From: Bacteroidetes bacterium GWC2_46_850 | GTDB taxonomy: Bacteria; Bacteroidota; Bacteroidia; Bacteroidales; Dysgonomonadaceae | Reading direction: 5' to 3' | NCBI GenBank assembly: GCA_001768325.1 | Contig: MENQ01000021.1 | Span: 186,001-250,000 of the forward strand | DNA: 64,000 nt | Shown here: in pieces, positions 36,921 to 44,947 of the stretch | Layout: each line of letters begins with the position of its first letter | How positions within the stretch are numbered: position 1 is the stretch's first letter | The notes under the pieces: generated by a model | Databases searched by the model: none | What the model was told of the DNA's origin: nothing | What the model saw: the letters and a program-made list of their open reading frames with translations, nothing else | Translations under genes and position numbers: made by a program

Positions 36921-39900
36921 ATGCAGAACAACCTTTTACTAACAATATATGGGATCTCGTTACCGCTTTTTTCCGGCAACGAGGTTCTACGTGCAGACAA
37001 CGACCAACGGCCCAACATCTTGTGCATTGTTTGCGAAGACATTAGCCCATACTTAGGTTGTTATGGCGATCCGGTAGCAAGAACGCCCAACCTGGACAAT
37101 TTTTCAAAGGAAGCCATCCGCTATACCGGAATGTACTCGACCATGGGGGTGTCTGCTCCCAGCAGGGCAGCGTTAATCACCGGCATGTACCCGACATCCA
37201 TTGGTGCAAACAACATGCGCACCACACAAAAAAAATCCAAGCCGGAAGGAATTACGCCGTATGAAGTGGTATTGCCGGAGGGCGTGAAGTGCTTCACGGA
37301 ATATCTGCGTGAGGCAGGCTATTATTGCACCAACAATGCCAAGACGGACTATCAGTTCGCTTCTCCCCTTACGGCATGGGATGAGCAGGGTGTGACAGCA
37401 CATTGGAAAAATGCTCCGGAGAGCATGCCTTTTTTCTCCATCTTTAACCTGAATGTCACCCACGAGTTTCAAATAATGGAACGATCCGGCCTTCACTTAA
37501 GTGTAAACCCGAACGACATTATACTGCCACCCTACTATCCGGACGACCCGGTTATCAGACACGATATGGCGGTGATGTACAGCAACATCACCGAGATGGA
37601 CAAACAGTTTCAAGTGCTGATCGATGAGCTTGAAAATACGGATAAGTGGGACAACACCATTGTGATCTTCTATTCCGATAATGGAGGTCCCCTACCCCGA
37701 CAAAAAAGAGAAATTTACGAATCCGGGACGCTTGTTCCCTTTATGATACGGTTTCCTGACAGATACAAGGGCGGAACCACCGACACAGATTTGCACATGT
37801 TTATTGATATCCCGGCCACAATTTTGTCCCTGGCGGGAGTACCCGTTCCGGATTACATGCACGGCAGTCCGTTTTTGGGAAAACAAAAAGGAGAAAAGCG
37901 CAAATATGTCTTTGGTGCACGGGACAGGCTGGATACATTTTACGACAAGCAGGGCTGTGTGCGGGATACCCGTTTTCGTTACATCCGCAATTACATGCCC
38001 GCTCAATCGGATTACCTTCCAATAATATCCCGTTCCCCCATGCCTTTGATGAGGCGACTGGAAGAACTTCATACGGCAGGGAAATTGAACCATGACCAGG
38101 AAAAATGGTTTCAGTCTCCGCGCCCGGAAGCTGAATTGTACGATCTGTCGACAGATCCGCATGAACTGAACAATTTGGCAAATAACCCCAGGTACACGGC
38201 AAAAATCCGGGAACTAAGCCTTGCTTTCGATCAGTGGGTTACGGATTACAATGGTCACTGGAAACTGACCGAAAAAGAACTAATTAACAGATTTTGGCCG
38301 GGCGGTGTGCAACCTGTGGTCAATCAGCCTGTAGTCTCCGTGAAAAACGGGGTGGCAACGATTACGTGCTCTACACCCGGTGCCTCAATAGCTTATCAGA
38401 TAAACGGCAAAGGGATCAGCGAAGACCACTGGTATCTTTACACGAAACCTTTCCCGGTAAAGGAAAACGACAAAATAACCACAATCGGGACAAGGGCAGG
38501 ATACAAAAACAGCTCGCTCCAGGCAGAGGCGGATGAGTTGCTGATGGAATGGGTGGAGAGCCTGTTATCTTACCAGGTAGCCCACGCAGATCCCTCGCTC
38601 GACGGAGGCCTGATGTGTCCGGCGTGCGTACGGATACACGGCAGGTGCGGCGATGCGGTACTTCCGTTGATGTATGCCGCCGAAAAGACAAGCAACGCCA
38701 AGTACATCCAGGCCGCGAAAAGATTGATGAAATGGATGGAAAATATGCGTCAACCCGATGGTTCCTGGATGAACGACGTCAACGTATCCGACTGGAACGG
38801 TACCACCGTCTTTGCTGCCATTGCATTGTATGAAGCCCTGCATCATTATGGTTATTTACTGGACGATTCTACCCGGAATGTCTGGGACCAGCAACTGTTG
38901 TCGGCAGGGGAGTTTATTTTTCACAACGACTTTATATACAGCCGACGCCGGGAAGGAATGCGAAATATGAATGTCAACTATTCGGCATCGGCAACCTATG
39001 CGCTTTATGCTATCGGGAAAAAATTCAACAGGAATGATTTCGTCCAAAAAGCAAACCAGATCGCATCGGATTTAAAAGGTTATTTTACTGAAAATGACTT
39101 TTTCCTGTTCGGAGAAGGCCCGGAGATATGGGAAAAGACAAAAAACGGATGCTTTCCGGTAGACCTCGGATACAATGTGGAGGAGTCGCTCCCCAACATG
39201 ATGTTTTATGCTGAAATGGCAGGCGATCACGAATTAAAAGAGCTGCTGCGCAAGTCCATGGACACCCATTTGGCATTCATGCTACCCGATGGCGCGTGGG
39301 ATAACAGCTGGGGCACACGCAGCTTTAAATGGACCTACTGGGGAGGACGTACCAGCGATGGCTTTATGGGGGGCTACGCAATCCCCGATGCAGGTAAGCA
39401 CCCGGAATATTATGAAGCCATAAGGCGGAACATATCGCTATTGAAACAGTTCACCCACAACGGATTGCTCTACGGCGGCATGCATTATAAAACGGCCGGC
39501 ATGAAGCCATGCATCCATCACACTTTCGGACATGCCAAAGCACTGGCATCATTTCTGGCTTTGCCGGTAGCCACACCTCCCCGTGTGTTACTACCCCGGG
39601 ATAAAGAGTATGGCGTAAAATATTACAAGGATATCAACACCTGGCTCGTGGCGGAAGACGACTGGCGGGCTACCATCACGGGATTCGACGCCGAATACAA
39701 GGTAAAGGGTACGCATCCCATGGGAGGGGCACTCTCCATGTTATGGCATAAGAAAACAGGGCCGGTATTTGCCGCTACAATGAACAAGTTTTCCATGATT
39801 GAAGCCCCCAACATGCAAAGTTATTTGCAGGAAAATAAAATGCCGGGAACTCCCCGGATAGAGCTTCAGGAAAACGGTGACATGTACAGTAACCTTGATG

Positions 39901-40331
39901 ACTTAGATGCACTGATCAATTATCACAAGAAAGGAGATGCCCACATTTTCCACACCCACACTCATCTGGTAAACAGCGAACAAGCCTATTCGTCATTGGG
40001 TAACAGTGTCGTAGAAATCACGTATACATTTGATGCGGGAAACATTCTCATCCGTTGCAAAGGGGACAAGTCTCTTACCGGAAAAGGAATAAAACTGGTC
40101 CTCCCTGTCATCTCAGACCCTGAGGAAAAAGTACGGAGAAATGGAAATGAGCTGTCAATAAAAAAACAAAATTGCTCCTTAATCCTAAAAAGCAACTCGA
40201 TGCTTCAGATCGCTCCGACCGATCCAAATGGGCGGATTTTTAATCCTGTCCCCGGTTTTAGTTTTATTCCGGTTGTCATTGAGCCCGGTCCCAACGGCGA
40301 AATGGAGGTAACGATCGCAGTGGAAAAATGA
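36921..40331 (+). CDS. Fusion: SGSH-like sulfatase + hexosaminidase-C-like domain + large (alpha/alpha)-type module
   Basis: A 1136-residue secreted protein, more than twice the usual sulfatase length. Residues 1-440: signal peptide, VCEDISPYLGCYGD, formylglycine motif SAPSR (Ser78, codon 37152), FYSDNGG, and a C-terminal LYDLSTDPHELNNLA that resembles human heparan N-sulfatase (SGSH). Residues about 463-525 look like the small chitobiase/hexosaminidase C-terminal domain (ATITCSTPGASIAYQINGKG). Residues about 536-880 are helical with repeated hairpins (CPACVRIHGRCGD, QPDGSWMND, WNGTTVFAAIALYEALHHYG, YNVEESLPNMMFYAEMAGD), and 880-1136 are mostly beta. Toroid plus beta-sandwich is the architecture of many lyases, but I do not recognize the family. 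There is no frameshift or stop between parts. It overlaps the next gene by 4 bp (ATGA). Confidence 0.88.
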   Translation: MQNNLLLTIYGISLPLFSGNEVLRADNDQRPNILCIVCEDISPYLGCYGDPVARTPNLDNFSKEAIRYTGMYSTMGVSAPSRAALITGMYPTSIGANNMRTTQKKSKPEGITPYEVVLPEGVKCFTEYLREAGYYCTNNAKTDYQFASPLTAWDEQGVTAHWKNAPESMPFFSIFNLNVTHEFQIMERSGLHLSVNPNDIILPPYYPDDPVIRHDMAVMYSNITEMDKQFQVLIDELENTDKWDNTIVIFYSDNGGPLPRQKREIYESGTLVPFMIRFPDRYKGGTTDTDLHMFIDIPATILSLAGVPVPDYMHGSPFLGKQKGEKRKYVFGARDRLDTFYDKQGCVRDTRFRYIRNYMPAQSDYLPIISRSPMPLMRRLEELHTAGKLNHDQEKWFQSPRPEAELYDLSTDPHELNNLANNPRYTAKIRELSLAFDQWVTDYNGHWKLTEKELINRFWPGGVQPVVNQPVVSVKNGVATITCSTPGASIAYQINGKGISEDHWYLYTKPFPVKENDKITTIGTRAGYKNSSLQAEADELLMEWVESLLSYQVAHADPSLDGGLMCPACVRIHGRCGDAVLPLMYAAEKTSNAKYIQAAKRLMKWMENMRQPDGSWMNDVNVSDWNGTTVFAAIALYEALHHYGYLLDDSTRNVWDQQLLSAGEFIFHNDFIYSRRREGMRNMNVNYSASATYALYAIGKKFNRNDFVQKANQIASDLKGYFTENDFFLFGEGPEIWEKTKNGCFPVDLGYNVEESLPNMMFYAEMAGDHELKELLRKSMDTHLAFMLPDGAWDNSWGTRSFKWTYWGGRTSDGFMGGYAIPDAGKHPEYYEAIRRNISLLKQFTHNGLLYGGMHYKTAGMKPCIHHTFGHAKALASFLALPVATPPRVLLPRDKEYGVKYYKDINTWLVAEDDWRATITGFDAEYKVKGTHPMGGALSMLWHKKTGPVFAATMNKFSMIEAPNMQSYLQENKMPGTPRIELQENGDMYSNLDDLDALINYHKKGDAHIFHTHTHLVNSEQAYSSLGNSVVEITYTFDAGNILIRCKGDKSLTGKGIKLVLPVISDPEEKVRRNGNELSIKKQNCSLILKSNSMLQIAPTDPNGRIFNPVPGFSFIPVVIEPGPNGEMEVTIAVEK

Positions 40332-42301
40332 AAAAAAATAATCATATGAAAAATATCCTGCTATTTACAACCGCTGCCCTGTCGGCAACTTCCATGCCGA
40401 CAAAAGCAGCAAATGCCGACGAAAAACCCAATATCGTTTGGCTGACCTTTGAGGATACAAGCTGGTATGAATTTGGCTGTTACGGAAACGATCAGGTTAA
40501 AACGCCCTGCATCGATTCTCTGGCAAGCAAAGGCGTACAATTTATGAATGCCTGGTCTGTGGCACCGCAAAGTTCGCCTGCACGCTCATCGCTCATCACC
40601 GGGTGTTATGCCACCACGTACGGCATGGACCTCCATCCCCGGCCATTTGATACACCAAAAGATATTTTCTTCCCGCAGTATCTCCGGGAAAATGGTTATT
40701 TCTGTACCAATAACAGCAAAACCCATTACAACACGACCGTCGACAATACGGTTTGTTGGGATGAATGCAACGATAGCGCCTCATACAACAGTTCCCAAAG
40801 AGGTAAAAATCAGCCATTCTTCGCTGTATTTAACACCGTAACTTCACACATGGGAAGGATACGCACGTTTCATACGGACGGGCGTCGCGACTACACAAAG
40901 GAAGGGATATATCCGGGACAATTACGGTTACCACCCCATGTACCCGACACATACGAGGTCAGGGCGGACTATGCCGGTCACCTGGAAGCCGTTCAGGACG
41001 TGGACAAATGGGTGGAAATATTCATGAACGACCTGAAAGAAAAAGGACTGGACGACAATACGATCCTGTTTGTTTTTAGCGACCACGGCGGATGCCTCCC
41101 ACGGGGAAAAGGATATCTGTACGAAACGGGATTAAGGGTGCCCTTGATTGTTCATGTACCGAAAAAGTGGCAACATCTTTTGTCCTCGAAACCCGGCACG
41201 AAAGATCAATCGCTGGTTAGCTTCATCGACCTGGGACCCTCCGTTTTAAGTCTTGCCGGCATCAATCCGCCAGAACACATGCAGGGAAGGGCGGTGATGG
41301 GGAAATATGCTGTGGATCAGCCGATACCAATGCAGTTTGCCTTTGCCTCCAACCAACTTCATCACTTTATGCCCGTTCGCGCAGCAACCGACGGGAGGTT
41401 TAAATATATCCGGAGCTATATCCCCTACAAGCAATTTGCATTGCGCAACTATTATCAATGGGGAATGCCCTCAAATAAAGCCTGGGATAAACTCATGCTG
41501 AAAGAGTGCAACGATCAGGCTGCATGGAGACAGCCTTATCAGCATCACCCGGCAGAGATGTTATTCGATTTGCAGTCGGACCCTTTCGAACTGAATAATC
41601 TTGCCACAGATCCGGAATACGAAAGCGTGCTCCGGGCCTTCCGCGGGGCTGTCTCTGAAAATATTCGCCGGACAAGAGATCTGGGCCTCTTTATCCCTTC
41701 CTCAAGAGAAGGGGTCAACCTTTATGACAAAGTAATTCAGGAAAATTATCCTTTGGAAGAACTTTACTCGATGGCGGAACTTGCAGGAACAGCGGAAAAG
41801 AAGGATCTCCCTTCGTTACTAAAAGCCCTGAATAGCAGCGAACCCGATATTCGTTACTGGGCGGCAGTGGGATTTGGACATCTTGCGTCAAAAGGGAATC
41901 TTGACAAGGCTCCCGGGGAACTTTTAAAATTACTGGAAGATGCCAATCCTTACGTGGCCTGCGAGGCGGCATATGCTGTTTCTTATACAGAGGACGCAGA
42001 AAAAGGAGTAAAAAGGCTTGTCTTTCCCTCCAATGAAGAAGATAGGAAAATTGGATATGCTATGCTGGAATCCCTATCACTGGACCACACCAAGCGTCAT
42101 TTGATCCAGCCATACATAAGCGAATTAACAGAAAAGGCTGCTTCACTCCCGGCAAAGGAAAATGAAGATAGCGGATTAATGGCCCGTGGCATTCTTGTCA
42201 ATATGGGATCTCTGAATATTGATGATCAGCATGGAGCCAGTTCGTATGAGCAGGGACTAAAACTGAACAGAGGCAGACGCCCGATGAAGCCAACGCCTTA
42301 A
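40328..42301 (+). CDS. SGSH-like sulfatase with C-terminal HEAT-like repeats
   Basis: A 657-residue secreted sulfatase coupled by ATGA overlap to the fusion gene. A second ATG at 40346 gives an equally good signal peptide (MKNILLFTTAALSATSMPTKA). The catalytic part has TFEDTSWYEFGCYGN, formylglycine site SSPAR (first Ser, codon 40571), FSDHGGCLPRGKG and LFDLQSDPFELNNLATDP, again like heparan N-sulfatases. After about residue 490 come helical repeats (LPSLLKALNSSEPDIRYWAA, LLKLLEDANPYVACEAAYAV) of the HEAT type, about 110 residues, then a basic tail (RGRRPMKP). Two SGSH-like enzymes side by side may differ in substrate length. N-desulfation of glucosamine is the inferred role. Confidence 0.88.
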   Translation: MKKNNHMKNILLFTTAALSATSMPTKAANADEKPNIVWLTFEDTSWYEFGCYGNDQVKTPCIDSLASKGVQFMNAWSVAPQSSPARSSLITGCYATTYGMDLHPRPFDTPKDIFFPQYLRENGYFCTNNSKTHYNTTVDNTVCWDECNDSASYNSSQRGKNQPFFAVFNTVTSHMGRIRTFHTDGRRDYTKEGIYPGQLRLPPHVPDTYEVRADYAGHLEAVQDVDKWVEIFMNDLKEKGLDDNTILFVFSDHGGCLPRGKGYLYETGLRVPLIVHVPKKWQHLLSSKPGTKDQSLVSFIDLGPSVLSLAGINPPEHMQGRAVMGKYAVDQPIPMQFAFASNQLHHFMPVRAATDGRFKYIRSYIPYKQFALRNYYQWGMPSNKAWDKLMLKECNDQAAWRQPYQHHPAEMLFDLQSDPFELNNLATDPEYESVLRAFRGAVSENIRRTRDLGLFIPSSREGVNLYDKVIQENYPLEELYSMAELAGTAEKKDLPSLLKALNSSEPDIRYWAAVGFGHLASKGNLDKAPGELLKLLEDANPYVACEAAYAVSYTEDAEKGVKRLVFPSNEEDRKIGYAMLESLSLDHTKRHLIQPYISELTEKAASLPAKENEDSGLMARGILVNMGSLNIDDQHGASSYEQGLKLNRGRRPMKPTP

Positions 42302-42337
42302 AAAAATAATCATTCCACATTAACAAACAACAAAGAG

Positions 42338-43966
42338 ATGAACAGAAGAAAATTTATCAAGAATACCGGATGGACATTTGTCGGTTTAGCCGCGACAGGA
42401 AGCCTGTTACAAGGTTGTCAACCAAAATCAAAGGAGGCGAAAAAAATAATGCCTTCACCTCACAGCCTGAAGCTCTATTGGGGTGATATACACAACCATT
42501 GCAACCTCACCTACGGGCACGGAGATATGAGGGATGCGTTTGAAGCGGCGAGGGAGCAACTCGATTTTGTTTCGGTCACCCCTCACGCAATGTGGGAGGA
42601 TATTCCCGGCAGAAATGATTTGCGCCTGCAATGGGTTGTCGATTATCACACCAAATCATTTGATGCCTTGCGTGCAGGAAAATGGGACGAATACGTGAAA
42701 ATGACGAACGAATACAACAAGGAAAATGAGTTTCTTACTTTTTTGAGCTACGAATGTCACGACATGGCACATGGCGATCACGTGGCATTGTTGTATGATC
42801 TGGAAGGAACAATGGTGGATCCTTCCAATGCAATGCAGCTGAAAGCAAGGCTAAAAGGGCAGAAAGCATTTGTCACGCCCCACCATATGGGATATCAGAC
42901 CGGCTTCCGGGGATATAACTGGAAGACATTTCAGGAAGATGGACAGACGCCTTTCGTGGAAATGTACTCCCGCCACGGGCTGGCTGAAAGTGATGACGGC
43001 GACTACAACTATCTGCACGACATGGGACCCAGGCAATGGGAAGGAACCGTGTTGTACGGATTGGAGCAAGGGTACAAATTTGGAATTATCGGCTCCACGG
43101 ATCAACATGCCGGCTACCCCGGAAGCTATGGCGACGGACGGGTAATGGCCCTCGCACCCTCCCTCAAACGTGATGATATCTGGCATGCTTTACAGAATAG
43201 AAATGTGGGATGTGCCACGGGCGACAAGATAAAGATTGATTTTCGGATCAACGACGCAATCATGGGCGAAGTGATCAGGGGTAACAGCAGAAGAATTTAC
43301 CTGAATGTAGAGGGGGAAAATTCGGTCGATTACGTGGACATCATCAAGAACGGCAAATGCATTGCACGCATGAACGGACCACTTATTCCCGAAGTGCCGC
43401 AAGAAGATCCGGTCAGATGTAAAATAAAAGTGGAATTCGGTTGGAACCGCGAAGAAGAATATGTACATTGGAACGGTAAACTATCCATTGACAAAGGAAT
43501 GATAAACCAGATAACACCCTGTTTCAGAGGGGCGGCATACACGTCCCCCCAACCCGGCGAGAAGGCGTTTGAGACCCGGGTAAACCGGATCCTATCCTCC
43601 TCCGAAAAGGATGTGGAACTGGATATGTATAGTGCAAAAAATCCCAACACCACAACACCGTCCATGCAAGGTGTCATCCTTGATCTGACTATCCCCAAAG
43701 AGGGAAATTTAACGGCAGATTTCAACGGAAAACGTTTCACGCATCCTATCGGAGAATTACTTCACGGTTCCAAGGCTCATTTTATGATAGGCTGGCTGAG
43801 TGAAGCAGTTTCATTCAACAGAGCCATTCCTGAAAGCGCCTTTCAGGTGGAACATTATATGGAAGATACCGTTGCCGAAAGGGAGGTAGACTACTACTAT
43901 GTGCGCGTAAGACAAAAAAACCAGCAATGGGCATGGAGCTCTCCTATCTGGGTAGAAAAAATATAA
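42338..43966 (+). CDS. PHP-domain (DUF3604-like) metallohydrolase, Tat lipoprotein
   Basis: A 542-residue protein with a twin-arginine signal (MNRRKFIKNTGW) that ends in a lipobox (LLQGC, Cys27), so it should be exported folded and lipid-anchored. The PHP metal-site motifs are present in order: WGDIHNH (Asp50, His52, His54), VTPHAMW, SYECHD, VTPHHMG and GSTDQHAG (Asp255, His257). A C-terminal beta-rich region of about 250 residues follows. PHP enzymes hydrolyse phosphoesters or related bonds with two or three metals. Export in folded form fits a metal cofactor loaded in the cytoplasm. No substrate is known to me for this group. Its place between sulfatases and a sugar kinase suggests a modification of heparan oligosaccharides. 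Confidence 0.82.
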   Translation: MNRRKFIKNTGWTFVGLAATGSLLQGCQPKSKEAKKIMPSPHSLKLYWGDIHNHCNLTYGHGDMRDAFEAAREQLDFVSVTPHAMWEDIPGRNDLRLQWVVDYHTKSFDALRAGKWDEYVKMTNEYNKENEFLTFLSYECHDMAHGDHVALLYDLEGTMVDPSNAMQLKARLKGQKAFVTPHHMGYQTGFRGYNWKTFQEDGQTPFVEMYSRHGLAESDDGDYNYLHDMGPRQWEGTVLYGLEQGYKFGIIGSTDQHAGYPGSYGDGRVMALAPSLKRDDIWHALQNRNVGCATGDKIKIDFRINDAIMGEVIRGNSRRIYLNVEGENSVDYVDIIKNGKCIARMNGPLIPEVPQEDPVRCKIKVEFGWNREEEYVHWNGKLSIDKGMINQITPCFRGAAYTSPQPGEKAFETRVNRILSSSEKDVELDMYSAKNPNTTTPSMQGVILDLTIPKEGNLTADFNGKRFTHPIGELLHGSKAHFMIGWLSEAVSFNRAIPESAFQVEHYMEDTVAEREVDYYYVRVRQKNQQWAWSSPIWVEKI

Positions 43967-43979
43967 AATTGAAATAACA

Positions 43980-44927
43980 ATGAAAGCAGCAATTGGTCTT
44001 GATTTGGGAGGGACTTCCATCAAGTATGCACTGGTTGACGAGGAAGGACAGATAATGCACCAGGGCATACGTCCTTCTTCGGCGACTGTCTCGGCAGAAG
44101 CTGTCGTTGACCAGCTCTGCAAATGCATTGAAGATATAGAAAGGTTCTTGTCCTCAAAGGCAGGGATCGATCTGAAGGGGATTGGCATTGGTACCCCGGG
44201 CATCATTGACGAAACAAACAGGATTGTCCTGGGTGGAGCCGAAAATATACAGGGATGGGAAAATATCCCTCTTGCCAGGATCATCGAAGAGAAAACAAAG
44301 CTTCATACGGTAGTGGCAAATGATGCAAATGCGATGGGATTGGGCGAAACAATGTTCGGTGCCGGAAGGAATTTCAAACACATCGTGTTTCTAACCGTGG
44401 GAACAGGCATTGGAGGCGCGGTGATTATCGATGGAAAGCTCTTTAACGGATATGCCAACAGAGGGACGGAACTGGGGCACGTTCCCTTTATTGCCAACGG
44501 TATACCCTGTGCCTGTGGCTCTGTAGGATGCCTGGAAGCATATGCCTCCACGTCGGCACTGGTACGTTTTTTTATGAACGAGTGCATTGAACAGGGCATA
44601 AAAACGGAAGAAGCGAACATCAACGGAAAGTATATTGTGGATCTGTACCTTGCAGGAGATCCCCTGGCAGAGAAGTGCCTGAACAACCATTGCGATTATC
44701 TTGGCCATGGGATTGCAGGCCTCATTAACACCTTCAGCCCGCAGCTTGTTGTGGTTGGCGGAGGACTGCCGGAAGCCGGCGATTTTTATATGGAAAAAGT
44801 GCGAAAGGCCGCTTTCCGGTATGCGATGAAAGATTGTGCCCAAAATACAGAAATTACGGCAGCCCAGCTGGGAAATATGGCCGGAACAATTGGCGCAGCC
44901 TCACTTGCATTTTCACTCCTTGATTGA
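43980..44927 (+). CDS. ROK-family sugar kinase, probable glucosamine/N-acetylglucosamine kinase
   Basis: A 315-residue cytoplasmic protein with the ROK pattern: LDLGGTSIKYALVD (phosphate-binding loop), VANDANAMGLGE (catalytic Asp), TVGTGIGGAVI, ELGHVP and the zinc motif CACGSVGCLEAYAS. It has no N-terminal DNA-binding domain, so it is a kinase rather than a ROK repressor. It starts 13 nt after the PHP gene and ends 20 nt before the PL15-like gene. The amino sugar left after heparan breakdown needs phosphorylation, so GlcN or GlcNAc is the likely substrate. From memory, a ROK gene also sits beside the PL15 gene of the B. thetaiotaomicron heparin locus (BT4654). Confidence 0.9.
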   Translation: MKAAIGLDLGGTSIKYALVDEEGQIMHQGIRPSSATVSAEAVVDQLCKCIEDIERFLSSKAGIDLKGIGIGTPGIIDETNRIVLGGAENIQGWENIPLARIIEEKTKLHTVVANDANAMGLGETMFGAGRNFKHIVFLTVGTGIGGAVIIDGKLFNGYANRGTELGHVPFIANGIPCACGSVGCLEAYASTSALVRFFMNECIEQGIKTEEANINGKYIVDLYLAGDPLAEKCLNNHCDYLGHGIAGLINTFSPQLVVVGGGLPEAGDFYMEKVRKAAFRYAMKDCAQNTEITAAQLGNMAGTIGAASLAFSLLD

Positions 44928-44947
44928 ATCATACAAAAACTGATCGT

